In this document: one piece after another, positions 46,251-57,000 of the stretch | Layout of the letters: each line of letters opens with the position of its first letter | Position numbering within the stretch: the stretch's first letter is position 1 | From: Giardia muris | Lineage: Eukaryota > Fornicata > Diplomonadida > Hexamitidae | Direction: 5' to 3' | Assembly: GCA_006247105.1 (NCBI GenBank) | Contig: CM016928.1 | Span: forward strand, 62,001 to 126,000 | DNA length: 64,000 bases | Made by a program: the position numbers and the translations under genes | Notes under the pieces: model-generated | What the model was told of the DNA's origin: nothing | What the model saw: only the letters and a program-made list of their open reading frames with translations | Database searches by the model: none

Positions 46251-48662
46251 ATGTTCGACTTCGATGCCGACGAGTCCGGAGTCAACCAGCGACGGTTCTT
46301 CAACCCTCCCTATGCCTGTGAGGTCAAATTGGAGCCCAAAGGTGGACTTCTCGAGTTCCAGCTACGCCAGAGGCCAACCAAGACACATAAGCCAATTCCT
46401 ACGGAAGAGTCAAAGATGACTGCTACTGAAGCATTATCGACGGAGCTGACGCCAAATCAAAGGTTTTACAGCGATGTCGGAGGCGTTCCAACAGTCTTTG
46501 AGGCCGCATTGCGTTCTACAGGCTTAGTCGTCGACACGAGTAGTAACCCGATCCCCATCTTCTCCACAATGGGAGTGGAACAGCCGACATCTCCCAAACC
46601 ACCGCCTCGTGGGCCCACAAACGTCGACCATTCCATCCTTCGGCCACGGGGCGTCGAGAATTGCCTAGCGAATATGACGTTTGTCCGTACGGGACAGCTC
46701 GAGTCGATGGGAGAGGACGACCTGAAGAGATATATCAGTTGTATGGGTGGGAGGGTGACTGGAAGCGTTAGTGGGAAGACAAGCTACCTGATCGTTGGGT
46801 CAAACCCGGGGATCCTGAAGCAGAAAGAGGCACGGGAACGCATGTGCCCAACCCTCAGCGAGGAGGAGTTCTTCCAACTCGTGTTAAAGAAAAGTAAGCT
46901 CCCAAGCGATATTCCCTGGGTCACATATGAGGATAGTCTCTTCCCTTACACTCAGGAGGATTTGGAGGATATGCAGCTCATCCGTGAGGGTGGTAACGAG
47001 GCATTGAATCGCTTACCAGAAAGGGAAGAGCGCGCTGTTCCCATAGGTGCACCTCCGCCCGTAGCACCACCACCTGAACCTGCGCCTATCACATTTGCAT
47101 TATCAAACTCCATGTGGATCGAGGAGTTCCGTCCCAAAGTCCTTAGCGACATCATTGGAAACACTACCACCATTGAGAGCCTCAAGTGTTGGCTCTATTG
47201 TTGGGAGGATGTATTTCTGAAGAGAAGAAGCCCCCAGGACGTCACGGCGGGGCTTCAAAAGGGCTTAGATAAGGTCCAGGAGCACCTGAAGTATCGTGCC
47301 GCCCTTGTGCATGGTGCCGTCGGAATAGGGAAGACAATGGCCGTGTCGTTAGTTGTACGGCACTGTGGGTATGAAGTATTCAACTTGACCGCCTCTGATC
47401 AGCGGAGTAAGAGTGCGCTCGTGGCGGTCCTGTCGGAACTCATCTTGGGTGACTCGATCACACGTCTAATTGGCAAAAGAAGGCAAGGAGAGAAGAAGTT
47501 ATGCGTCGTGGTCGATGAGTGTGAGAGCATTGATGCGGGTGGCTTACCTTACCTCGTGGAGGCTGCCACTAAGGAATCTACTCATATACCCTTCATCTTC
47601 ATTTGCAAGGAAGTATCAGATAGAAAGCTCAACTCTTTGAAGTCAGGGACGGCAGACTTCATGTTCCGTCGCCCACCCAAAGACGTGATCACCTCGCGCA
47701 TCAACGCATTTCTGAAGGCAAAAACATTACAAACAAGTGCCGCCATTCTAGGAGTCATGGTCGAAAACCATCGCAACGACATCCGGCACGCACTCATGGA
47801 ACTGCAATTCATATATTCGATCCCCACCAGCGGAAGGCAAGCCGCACATAGCATCCAGAAGCTTAGCCTCATCATGGGAGACATGAGCTTCTTCGAGCTG
47901 TTGAAGCTATGCCTGGACAATCGCGCCCTCATATCACACGTGGGGAGATATGAGCCTGCACGAGGGCCGTTGGACGTTTTGCTCAAGTACTATAACACAG
48001 ACGTTTCCTTATTGGCCGCGGGGGTCTTTGAGAACTATCCGACCTATTGTCGTTCCCGTATTCTCCAGACATACTACATCATATCAGAGACCCTATCTTC
48101 CTCCGAGCTCTTATTGGCCCGAATGTTGACGATTGGCGATTGGACCAGCAGTCAGAGTCAAGCGGTCTTAACAGCCCTGGTTCCGAACTTGATCTTAAAC
48201 GGGTCGCCTACAATAACGCAGAATTCATCAAGTGGCTATGGTGGAGGGTTGCGGTTCCCAGGGGAGACCCTAAGCTTGTCTAGTTCTATTAGGGCCAATC
48301 AGGGGCGAGTACGCGGATTTATAACCAACTCGAAGCTACTCACCAACTCATCAACGGCAGCGTATGCAGACGCCTCTTATCTGTCTCAAATTATCGGGTA
48401 TGGCTGGAGCGCGTATGGGGACATGCTCGGCAAGAAAAGGAGGGATGAGACCGCGAATATGGTGGACGGCCTCGACGATTACACTCGTCTACTCGTCGAG
48501 GGATTCCAAACAGTCACCTCAGACGCCTGGGACGAGTTTTGTAAGGTTCATCCTCTGCCCGAGAAGACGTCGCGGACCCTGTCCACGCACATCCAGAAGC
48601 TCGTCGACTATGACGTCCAAAGGCTGGACGGTTCCGGTTCCAAACGTAAGACGAAGAAGTAA
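46251..48662 (+). CDS. RFC1: Replication factor C large subunit, RFC1 (803 aa)
   Basis: RFC1 is the large ATPase of the clamp loader that places PCNA on DNA. Visible parts are a short N-terminal region, a BRCT domain (about 134-215; SMGEDDLKRYISCMGGRV) and an AAA+ ATPase. Walker A is GAVGIGKT near 354; Walker B is VVVDECES near 420, with DECE instead of DEAD/DEVD. The C-terminal RFC1 helical region follows, and the protein ends in KRKTKK. The BRCT plus AAA+ order separates RFC1 from RFC2-5. Stop TAA sits within AGTAAAT (48658-48664). Confidence 0.95.
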   Translation: MFDFDADESGVNQRRFFNPPYACEVKLEPKGGLLEFQLRQRPTKTHKPIPTEESKMTATEALSTELTPNQRFYSDVGGVPTVFEAALRSTGLVVDTSSNPIPIFSTMGVEQPTSPKPPPRGPTNVDHSILRPRGVENCLANMTFVRTGQLESMGEDDLKRYISCMGGRVTGSVSGKTSYLIVGSNPGILKQKEARERMCPTLSEEEFFQLVLKKSKLPSDIPWVTYEDSLFPYTQEDLEDMQLIREGGNEALNRLPEREERAVPIGAPPPVAPPPEPAPITFALSNSMWIEEFRPKVLSDIIGNTTTIESLKCWLYCWEDVFLKRRSPQDVTAGLQKGLDKVQEHLKYRAALVHGAVGIGKTMAVSLVVRHCGYEVFNLTASDQRSKSALVAVLSELILGDSITRLIGKRRQGEKKLCVVVDECESIDAGGLPYLVEAATKESTHIPFIFICKEVSDRKLNSLKSGTADFMFRRPPKDVITSRINAFLKAKTLQTSAAILGVMVENHRNDIRHALMELQFIYSIPTSGRQAAHSIQKLSLIMGDMSFFELLKLCLDNRALISHVGRYEPARGPLDVLLKYYNTDVSLLAAGVFENYPTYCRSRILQTYYIISETLSSSELLLARMLTIGDWTSSQSQAVLTALVPNLILNGSPTITQNSSSGYGGGLRFPGETLSLSSSIRANQGRVRGFITNSKLLTNSSTAAYADASYLSQIIGYGWSAYGDMLGKKRRDETANMVDGLDDYTRLLVEGFQTVTSDAWDEFCKVHPLPEKTSRTLSTHIQKLVDYDVQRLDGSGSKRKTKK

Positions 48663-48675
48663 ATTTCTAAATATC

Positions 48676-49239
48676 ATGCTCTCGGTCAAGGAGGCGTATG
48701 CGCGGCTGGCTCCCGTCTTCTCGGCCCTCCCGCCTCTCGAGGGCATCGCAAACCAACGTCTGATGCTCAACAAGTTCATTGAGAATAGAGAGGAGGATCG
48801 ACGACTAATAGCGGAGGCAAAAGCCAAAGGCACCAAACCATCGGTCCCCTCTGAAAAGGTCGAGATTGGGATCAAGGACGACTCCTCTAACTTCTCAAAG
48901 AAACTCCAGGAGACGTCCAAGGATGAAAAGAAGGACCTCAATCGAAGGCAAAGAAATAGAGAGGCTTTACAGCACGCACAGCAAGCACAAGCCATGAAGC
49001 AGGCCGCCATTAACGCCGCCCTTAAGGGCGATTCATCCGGCCTCGACGCAATTCGTGAAAAGGAGTTCCACAGCGCAAACTTGCGTGCAAGGGGCTACAC
49101 GGTCAAGGATGACGTCAAACGGCTCAAGAAGACGGTGCAGCAAGACCGTCGTGGTCGGAATAGAGGCGCCAAAAAGCCCACTCCTCCTCCACAGAAGCAG
49201 AAGGCCGGCTTTTCTCGCCGTCGTGCCCCACTCAACTGA
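48676..49239 (+). CDS. SURF6/Rrp14-like basic nucleolar protein candidate (187 aa)
   Basis: The protein has an N-terminal helical part and then a Lys/Arg/Gln-rich helix (KKDLNRRQRNREALQHAQQ). The C-terminal GYTVKDDVKRLKKTV resembles the KVKDDxKLLKKxLKR motif of SURF6/Rrp14. A basic Pro/Lys/Arg-rich end follows. SURF6/Rrp14 proteins act in pre-rRNA processing of both ribosomal subunits. The ATG at 48676 is used because the upstream part of the frame is shifted RFC1 coding sequence; the context ctaaatatc is A/T-rich. The family call is weak. Confidence 0.5.
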   Translation: MLSVKEAYARLAPVFSALPPLEGIANQRLMLNKFIENREEDRRLIAEAKAKGTKPSVPSEKVEIGIKDDSSNFSKKLQETSKDEKKDLNRRQRNREALQHAQQAQAMKQAAINAALKGDSSGLDAIREKEFHSANLRARGYTVKDDVKRLKKTVQQDRRGRNRGAKKPTPPPQKQKAGFSRRRAPLN

Positions 49240-49319
49240 TCAATTGACTAACCGATCCTTAGATGAGTAAAGGGACGCGATCAATCCCCACAATAGCGTA
49301 GAAGGTTCACTCCAATACC

Positions 49320-49652
49320 TCATTGATTGGCGACCTTACTGGCGACGCTTTGCATCAGCTTGTTCTCCTCACTAAGGAAGGCTTCAAGGATCTTCTCACG
49401 TAGGGCGTTGGCGCAGAGCTTCCCGCCGAACGGGCGCGCCACGGTCCTCTGGGACTTCGTTAGGCGTCGAGGGTGGACGCGGGGAATGCCCTGGATGGTC
49501 TTCCCGGTCTCCGCACACTTGGGGGCATGCGGGATCTTCCAAATGCGGCGCGCCGTAAGCTTCCCCTTCGGCGTGCGGACGACGCGATATCTGTGCGAGC
49601 GCGTCCTGTAGGTAGAGTGGAACGGACACTTGACGCTACGGCTCTTACCCAT
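49320..49652 (-). CDS. RPL34: 60S ribosomal protein eL34 (110 aa)
   Basis: The family text is clear: YRVVRTPKGKL, IWKIPHAPKC, GIPRVHPRRLTK, VARPFGGKLCANALREKILEAFL. eL34 lies at the surface of the large subunit. Most eukaryotic eL34 proteins have two Cys pairs that bind zinc; here only Cys46 and Cys80 remain, the partners being Thr49 and Ala83, so the zinc site appears lost. Cys9 lies elsewhere. Length fits the family. Confidence 0.95.
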   Translation of the reverse strand: MGKSRSVKCPFHSTYRTRSHRYRVVRTPKGKLTARRIWKIPHAPKCAETGKTIQGIPRVHPRRLTKSQRTVARPFGGKLCANALREKILEAFLSEENKLMQSVASKVANQ

Positions 49653-49704
49653 CTCAGGTCTTCAGCTCAAAAGAGCGCGAGATTGCAATTTGAAGTGATC
49701 TAAA
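49653..49704. promoter_or_regulatory. Divergent promoter between eL34 and PDI
   Basis: The 52 bp hold two A/T-rich spots: ctcaaaag in the middle and gatctaaa next to the PDI ATG. This is the typical spacing for two separate initiators. Confidence 0.4.
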
Positions 49705-50406
49705 ATGGTCGTTGCTATCCTCAGCCTGTTCGGCCTCATAACCGCACGGCTCGTCGAATTGGACCAGGCGGAGTTCAAGCGCCTGCGCACCGACAAAGTT
49801 CCCATGCCCGTCGTCTTCTACGCCCCCTGGTGTGGGCATTGCCAGCGCTTGAAGCCCGAGTACGCGAAAGCGGCGGAGGAGCTCGATGGAATCCTTGACC
49901 TCTACATGGTCGATTGCACGAACTCCACGAGCGGCGGTCAAGCCGTCTGCAGCGAGTATGGCGTCCAAGGCTTCCCTACCGTCAAGCTCCTCAATGGTGC
50001 ATCACGTCCCGAGATGGAATATACGGGCGCTCGGGAGGCCGTAGCGATCCGCTCCTTCATCCTGACGAACATAGAGAAGCCCTTTGTCGAGCACAAGACC
50101 GTCGGTAGCCTTATGGAGGCTTATCAGAGCGCCAAGAGCAGTGCTAAGAAGCATCTCTTCATCGTCAGTAATAGTACGGCAGCGAGCAAGTACCTGTTCA
50201 AGGTCTCGGCCCTCTACAAGGAGAAGGCAGATATCCACGTCTTCCTGCGTGCAACAGAGGACAAGCTCGCCGAACTCAAGGAGGTTGGCCTTGGGCACCT
50301 GAAGGGGGCCCTCTCAATGTTTACTCTTAACAAGGGGAAGGCCAGCCACTTCGACGGCGGGAATAAGCCCTCCGAGATCGAGAAATGGTTGCATAAGTCC
50401 CTTTAA
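49705..50406 (+). CDS. Protein disulfide isomerase, single thioredoxin domain (233 aa)
   Basis: A short hydrophobic N-terminus (VVAILSLFGLITA) acts as an ER signal peptide. The thioredoxin domain carries APWCGHC with active Cys43 and Cys46, and GFPTVKLL as the cis-Pro loop. The second half (about 125-233) resembles a b-type thioredoxin fold without CxxC. The C-terminus (LHKSL) lacks a KDEL-type signal. In Giardia, small single-domain PDIs help fold Cys-rich surface proteins such as VSPs. Start follows ctaaa. Confidence 0.9.
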   Translation: MVVAILSLFGLITARLVELDQAEFKRLRTDKVPMPVVFYAPWCGHCQRLKPEYAKAAEELDGILDLYMVDCTNSTSGGQAVCSEYGVQGFPTVKLLNGASRPEMEYTGAREAVAIRSFILTNIEKPFVEHKTVGSLMEAYQSAKSSAKKHLFIVSNSTAASKYLFKVSALYKEKADIHVFLRATEDKLAELKEVGLGHLKGALSMFTLNKGKASHFDGGNKPSEIEKWLHKSL

Positions 50407-50683
50407 TCCCTGTGAATCTTCTGGTCACTCGGCGCAACGCTACGCCTCTTGACGGGTGGTCAAGAATGGTCATCTAGCAGGGCAGCGATTGACTCCGATC
50501 GACTTACGGAGAATTGCATCTCAATGGGGATGAGGGAACTTGTGGCTGAGCTCCCGGTCCCGCTTAAAAATAGCAAGAAGAAGCGGGAAGTGATAGAAAC
50601 CAAACTCTCGTTCTCGCACTCTCTTTTCCTATTGTATGGAAGGGTCGTTGCTAGTCATCTACAATGCAGAAGCAAAAATATTG
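50407..50683. other. Spacer upstream of permease gene
   Basis: These 277 bp have no convincing gene. A short frame across this region and the permease start lacks coding character. Near the right end the sequence caaaaatattg provides the initiator. Confidence 0.4.
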
Positions 50684-52360
50684 ATGCCCGAAGAGACGGT
50701 TTCTGTAGAGGGCGTTCAATCCGATGAAAAGAAGACTCGGATGAAGAAGAACGCGAAGAACGACGCTCCGAACACGTACTCTTTCGGGGCAATGATCGGT
50801 ATCACTGTCAACTACATCATCGGCACGGGCTGCCTCTCACTCGCTCGAACAACTGGGAACGTTGGTCTCATCGTAACGATCATCATCCTCGTCGTCGCCT
50901 CCCTCAGTACTCTCGCCCTCGCGGTCTACTTCTCCGACGTCCTTTCTCGTGCCTTCGCCTTAGTTCGTGCTGGCTGGGGTCCGAATGCATCTCAAGAGCG
51001 TGTCCGAGAAGCAGAGGGGTTGGAAGCTCCTGCAGGTGGTGCGGACAAGACTCCTAATAGTTCTGTCAACATGGAGCTTGTCAAGGTGGATGCGGATGGG
51101 AGAACGCGCAATAATGAGGCCTACCCAATTCCCGACTATCATATTTCAAACGATATCGTCCTTTGCCTTTCAGAACTGATGCGTATCTTCTTTGGAAGCC
51201 CGGGCTTCTACGTCTATCAGGTTGCCAATATCATTTACTTCTTCGGGACGATCTGGAGCTACGGAAACGTTGTTGCTTCATCTCTTACCTCAGTGATCCC
51301 AATGTACCTCCTTCCGGCTTATAAAGCCGCTGGAGCCGGGGCTGACTGGGGCAAATGCGGCTCTCCAGACAAGTACGCGGATTATTGCGTGCACTCATAT
51401 TGGATCTGGATCTGCGTCTGTATGGTTCTCGCATGTATCCTGATCTTCTTCGACTTGAGTAAGCAGAAGATCCTTCAGACGATATTCACGGCCTGCCGCT
51501 TCCTCGTCATCATTCTCGTCATCATCATCACGTTCGTGATGTACTTCATCGCTCCCTTTGATCCGGATCATTCTACTTTAAATAAGCCCTATGCAAATAC
51601 GCAAGTAGGACTACTTCCCCAAGGGGGTTCTATTGCATGGACGTACGTGGCAGGACAGTTCTCGTCCCTCACCTTCTGCCAGATGTGTCACCACTCGATT
51701 CCTGAGGTCATTAAGCCTCTGCGGCAATCGGACCACAAGAAGCTCAATCTCTCGTTCTACATCACCTACCTTGTGATCTTCATCATGACCTGTCTCATGC
51801 TGTTCCTTTGCGGGTACTATTTCGGGAACGTTAACCCCCCTCTTCTGACTCTTCACTTCACCGAGTGGAATGGGAAGGCTTGGGGAGCGGAGGCCGTGAA
51901 GAGTCCAAACGTTGCCGCTACAATCTTCGGGTACATCATTCGGCTACTTCCACCGATCTACATTATCACGGCGATCCCCATTAACGCTCTTACGATGGCT
52001 GGAAACATCATTATCCTGTTCCCACTTGGTCTTCAGAAGAACATCTACCTCACCGTCTTCTCGAAGCTGATCTCGATCATCCCCGCGATGATCGTTGCCG
52101 GGTTTGTCCGAGACCTTGGGATCATCATCGAATTCAGTGGGCTAACTGGCTTTATCATAGTTAGTTGCTCCGCAATGATGCTTATCCGGGCGAAGAAGGC
52201 ATGCAGGCAGGTCTTTGGGACGACGAATGGGGCAAAGACGCCATATACCACCTGGATGTCGATTGATCCCATCATCTACACTCTCCTTGCCATTTGTGGG
52301 TTCGGGTTTGTGTTTGTGACGGCCTACCTCATCTACACCGCTGCCAACCCCAGTCCTTGA
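50684..52360 (+). CDS. Amino acid permease, AAAP-like (558 aa)
   Basis: The first permease helix is FGAMIGITVNYIIGTGCLSL, with the characteristic NYxIGTG-like entry of AAAP/APC carriers. About eleven membrane helices follow. A hydrophilic loop at about 100-150 separates helices 2 and 3. FVAGQ-type and TFxMxHHSIPEVIKPL motifs occur in the middle. The protein likely imports amino acids, important because Giardia salvages most of them. The ATG at 50684 directly follows the A/T-rich caaaaatattg; 50636 would add 16 residues. The tail is short. Confidence 0.85.
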   Translation: MPEETVSVEGVQSDEKKTRMKKNAKNDAPNTYSFGAMIGITVNYIIGTGCLSLARTTGNVGLIVTIIILVVASLSTLALAVYFSDVLSRAFALVRAGWGPNASQERVREAEGLEAPAGGADKTPNSSVNMELVKVDADGRTRNNEAYPIPDYHISNDIVLCLSELMRIFFGSPGFYVYQVANIIYFFGTIWSYGNVVASSLTSVIPMYLLPAYKAAGAGADWGKCGSPDKYADYCVHSYWIWICVCMVLACILIFFDLSKQKILQTIFTACRFLVIILVIIITFVMYFIAPFDPDHSTLNKPYANTQVGLLPQGGSIAWTYVAGQFSSLTFCQMCHHSIPEVIKPLRQSDHKKLNLSFYITYLVIFIMTCLMLFLCGYYFGNVNPPLLTLHFTEWNGKAWGAEAVKSPNVAATIFGYIIRLLPPIYIITAIPINALTMAGNIIILFPLGLQKNIYLTVFSKLISIIPAMIVAGFVRDLGIIIEFSGLTGFIIVSCSAMMLIRAKKACRQVFGTTNGAKTPYTTWMSIDPIIYTLLAICGFGFVFVTAYLIYTAANPSP

Positions 52361-52439
52361 AAGAGAAGGAGGTAAAGAGAAAGGGCGGGGTGAGGAGGAA
52401 ATCGTCGACCTAGTAAAGAGTGTGTGTGCGAAGGATAAA

Positions 52440-54017
52440 ATGCAGCGGACGTTGACAATGCCGACGAGGTACGCGACGATGGTACTCAGCGAAATGATGC
52501 ACACGAGTCGTCGACTGGACCTAGGAGGCTATTCTGCCGTGGCCCTCCATGACTCTACAGTAGCATTAGCCATAGATTCAGAAGTACACGTCTGGGATAA
52601 GGAGTATTGGCAAGTACGGGTTCCCATGGTGCCTTTTCTCCTTCAGGATGGTAGTCGATATGCGAACACCATAACGGCCATGGAATTCACCACCATCTCG
52701 GGGTACGATGACCCCTTTCTTGTCATAGGCCTAAGTAATGGGGGCTGGCTTCTTATTCAGAAGATGGAACTAATTTACATGCATGTTGGAGGGAGGTATG
52801 GAATGTTTCCAATGGCAGATCCAATCGTGGAGATTATCACAAAGAAGGCGAATGTCTTTCACACCGAATACTTTCTTACCATTAGACAGGCCAGTACCAT
52901 CGTTCATATCAGAGAAGAGGACTTGATGGAGGCGATTTCAAGTGCTACGCGCCATCATCTTGGTGATATCGTTAATATCGATCTCGTTGAGGAGGATTCC
53001 TCTCTCGTAAGAATATGCACCTCTACTGGTCAAGACTTGAGTTATCAGCCACGCCTTTCATACCTTTCCTTCAGCTTGAAGGATTTCGATCACAGATTTG
53101 GGTTCTTTGCTCTGCCACGGGTGAATACATCTGGTGCTGAGCTTTTCATTCATCCGGGTCATCAAGTACCACATTTAATTCTTTCTAAAGCCTCCTATTG
53201 CTTCGTCTCTCCTAGACCAGTAGTATCTCATATCGTCCCAATAACAGCGGACGTCAATACACCCTTACTCCCTCAAGCCTTCTTTGATGAGCTAAAACAA
53301 GTGGTTGACCCCGCTACCTCACAGATTGAAACGGCTTCCTTTAAGGTAGACTTGGAGGTCACAAATACGGTCTTCTATGCCGCTCGGTACGTGGGGAGCT
53401 CTATTGTCGACGTGGCTGACTATGCGGCTGGCCATCTTGTAGGCGATATTGAACCATTATTAGAATCACAGGCTTGGGACTTCAACAGGCTGCAAATAGG
53501 GGCCTTAAGACCGGACCCCCGTTCAGACCTGGGCCTAATACTGAAGAACCGCCAACTCCCTGAGGTGTTACCCACTGAAGACGCCTGGAAATCGCACCCG
53601 ATCCTTGGGAAGGCATATCGTATCTATAATAGCCCTTTCTATGTCCCTACGGCCGGCTGGGTTTCTCCTGACGGTCAGGAATACTTGATCGTTATTACTA
53701 TAGACTTAGTAATACTCCTCTTTCATCTCTACACCCTTGAGGTGCATGCTACCATTCCCTTATCAAAACCTATTGATCTTATCGATCCCCCTAGGTTAAC
53801 GGCTGGCTGTACAGCCACTAGCTTACACGTCTGTCTTTCTATGGGTCCAGAACAGTCTAGTTATTATTGGATCCTCTCCATGCCAACTCTTCAAATCCTG
53901 GTCTCAAAGGAATGCCATCCATGCTGTCTCTTACAACAAGGAACCACCCTTCTGGTCCTCGAGGCCCTTGAAACCCAGCCGGAGGCTGTACGTATTCAAC
54001 TGACTCACGAGCAATAA
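52440..54017 (+). CDS. Hypothetical beta-rich protein, possible propeller (525 aa)
   Basis: Many short alternating beta strands are present, such as TVALAIDSEVHVWDKEYW, FLVIGLSNGGWLLIQ and YLIVITIDLVILLFHLYTLEV. Their spacing suggests a WD40-like beta-propeller without clear GH/WD dipeptides. The start at 52440 follows gataaa. The next gene starts only 2 bp after the stop. Such paired spacing suggests that expression is close-coupled, though Giardia makes separate mRNAs. Family unknown. Confidence 0.6.
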   Translation: MQRTLTMPTRYATMVLSEMMHTSRRLDLGGYSAVALHDSTVALAIDSEVHVWDKEYWQVRVPMVPFLLQDGSRYANTITAMEFTTISGYDDPFLVIGLSNGGWLLIQKMELIYMHVGGRYGMFPMADPIVEIITKKANVFHTEYFLTIRQASTIVHIREEDLMEAISSATRHHLGDIVNIDLVEEDSSLVRICTSTGQDLSYQPRLSYLSFSLKDFDHRFGFFALPRVNTSGAELFIHPGHQVPHLILSKASYCFVSPRPVVSHIVPITADVNTPLLPQAFFDELKQVVDPATSQIETASFKVDLEVTNTVFYAARYVGSSIVDVADYAAGHLVGDIEPLLESQAWDFNRLQIGALRPDPRSDLGLILKNRQLPEVLPTEDAWKSHPILGKAYRIYNSPFYVPTAGWVSPDGQEYLIVITIDLVILLFHLYTLEVHATIPLSKPIDLIDPPRLTAGCTATSLHVCLSMGPEQSSYYWILSMPTLQILVSKECHPCCLLQQGTTLLVLEALETQPEAVRIQLTHEQ

Positions 54018-54019
54018 AA

Positions 54020-57000
54020 ATGCATGGGATATTCAGTGATAGTCCAGGAGAGCTTCCCAATAGCCTTCGTCGCCTCGAGGACTCGGAACACTCCCGCAAC
54101 CTCTGCTTCGAGCTCTCTCGTGACCGCCCATTCCAACTCTCACCACGCCCCTTGGAGTTCCTTCTTCATCTCAATGAGTATCTCGGTATAGAGGAACCAC
54201 CTCCCCTCCCCTGCTCCACATCTGATGATTCACAACTCTTCGCCTGTAATGGTTATTGGAGCCGTTTCCTCCCTCCAGTTCAACCCTTTCCTGATCTTTC
54301 CATCTCCACACTCATACCCACCTTTCAAGCCTTTATAACAAAGGCTGCACTGCATGATCAGGGGTCACATCCAAACACATCTCCCTCTCTTCCCGAGTCT
54401 CCTTGCCGAGCCTTAACACCAACTTGCCATGTCTTTGGAGACACACCTGCGGAGTCTTTCTCTTCCGAATCCGCCTTCCACGTCCCAAAATGCTTCAGTT
54501 TTGAGACGACTCCCACTCACACATATCCCATTGGCCATACCGACTCGCACCCCAGTAACATTCTTTTCACGAGCGAACCTCCTCCAGAAGAGCCGACAAA
54601 GCCACGCTTCGAGATTACCTTGGGGAAGCGTGCGACAACGGCTCGAGTCATACGCCCAAAACAACAGCTTCAACAGGATTGGGGTTTACCCGGGTGTTCA
54701 CCAGAAAAGGATATATCACAGTCATCCTTGGTCTCAAAGAGTCATGACTTGGAAGGCCAGACATCTGGAGATACAGGGACCCAGCAGGAATCGCGCACGG
54801 ATAAAACGGTTAGCGGGTCAAGTGTCCAACGGGAACGGCGTACCGAGCTTCGTGGTGAAGAGACTGGGGTCACCGTCACCCTCGTCAGGATAGCCTCGAA
54901 ACGAACCAGGAAGCCCAAGAAGAAGCTAGTACCAGTTGAAGAGCATTCCGGACCTCATAAGGTCTTTCAGTCATCCTCCGATGGAAAGACCGGGATCATT
55001 GACGTGTCACACTCCCAGCTATCCTCGACCGTTGACCATAAGAGTGACCCTCTAACCGTCATAGACATGAAGCTTACTGGGACGAGGGTGATAGCAGATG
55101 CTAACCTGGAGGATTCCAATCATACCCAGGCGCTGCTAAGCACCTTAGATCTTGAGGAGCCGGGCGACTTCTCTGGACCTGGCGCACTTGACCACATCAT
55201 CTTGAGCTCGACCTCGCACGCACATGATGCCCTACCAGACTTGCACTTGTCCCTCCGTGGCTCCAATGCCGACGTTTCCGACGTCGATGTCCACCTTGTC
55301 GAGGGTATTTCGGCGGAGGTTAAGGGAATATCCTCGGTGAATGTTGTTCTAGATGTCATCGAGGACTCGTTCTCGGCGACAGACCCGGCTAAGTACGCGG
55401 ATCGACACAAGCAGAGTGAGCCGGTCCTCTCGGATGTGCATAGCGTGGAGTTACGCACGAACCAGATGCCCTGGAAAAGGCATAAAACGTCATCGCACTC
55501 CCGAGCCTCCCAGTCCACGCTCACTATTCGCTATACGCGACTCGGCGTGATGCGGGATATCGACTGCTTCAATGGGCACTCGCTTACCAGTATTCTCACG
55601 CAGTATCGGCCCGATGAGCCATCACTCGCCTTACGACCGTTAGCCAAGGCGGCCCATTGGCTGGTGGATCTTCTCAAGCGTACGCTTCAAGGGGTTATCC
55701 TTCTTCTTGGCTGTGTTCTTGTGGGCCTCGTCATATGTCTCCATAGGGTTGCAATCCTGGGTTTGCTTGGTTACTTTGACCTGGCTAGTACGCTACTCCC
55801 GTTCGTTCTCATCCTACCACTCAAGAGGATGCTCCAACTGCTTAGCCTCGTATCGGCTGGTGCTACGCCTTTCTTCCACAAGGATTTCGCACCCTCACAT
55901 ACCTTCAACAAGGAGACATACGTCCGGGCGCTTGAGAGCAACACCAAAGCATACCCATTATATCTTTCTCTTGATCCTCTATATCGTACCTTGTTCCACC
56001 CGACCGCATTGCAACAGCTCTCTCAGCCCAGTGGCCTCTTCGACACTCCCCAGAATCTAGCGAGAACGGTAACCGTCGAAAGCATGCTCCAGCCGGTCGT
56101 CGACTACATGCTTTTGTTGGACCTCTACGATAAATACGGCCCGCCAGAACCTACTCGCACTCGGATACCATTTGGATCCACCCAGGTCGTCCAGGACTAT
56201 TTTGAGGTCCCTTGGCTCGACAACCTCCTATATCGCGAGCTTCCTCTCTTCAGTATGACCCAGCAGGACATGGATTCCCTCCTGCGCCATTTTAGCCCTC
56301 AATCTTCCTCCCAAGCCAGGCATCATAGCATCCCGGAGTATGGGCTGAAGCAAATTCAGTTATCACCGCTTAAGGCTTCTACATATTCTCTGCCACTGAA
56401 CACATGTAAGGGTTCCAGCGGTCCTATTGCAAGTCCAGGGTTTATTGGTCCGGATGGAACGTCAAGACGGCCATTGGCCGGCGAATACTTGGTACTGATC
56501 ACAGGAATTGCGACAAGCCCGCAAGCAGTGTACCGGAATGATGGGGGTGGAGAGTGTGTTGCCTTGGCCAGCTATAGTACTGGGGGGAAGAGCAGCTACG
56601 ACACTCTCTTGATTGGGGTAGCGTCGGCCATGGGGCCTTCGAAGAACCAGAACACAAGAAGCATTGCCAATCGGAGGATCACAAGCCACGACCTCTCCGT
56701 CCTCACTCTCTCCGACGCCGCGGGAAATATCGTACGCATCCATTTGCCAGATTCGAACTATCAGATATACTGCCGCGCGAAGTCTCCGACGTTCTTGAAG
56801 TCACAGCCCATGGAAGGGACCTTTCAGACCTGCAACTTCAACGACCTCGTTATTTACTACGACTACGAGTTCTCCCCAATGGCCCTTCTTGACAACATTG
56901 TAATCGAGGCGATCGAGATTGTCGATGACCCCGATATCGCCTGGGTGGAAAGAACGATAGGGCGTATCCAAAGGCCACTCCTCGACTTTTGGAAGATCAT

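Noticed and set aside
50449..50727. A 92-codon frame upstream of the permease
   Set aside because: It lacks coding character and overlaps the permease start in another frame.
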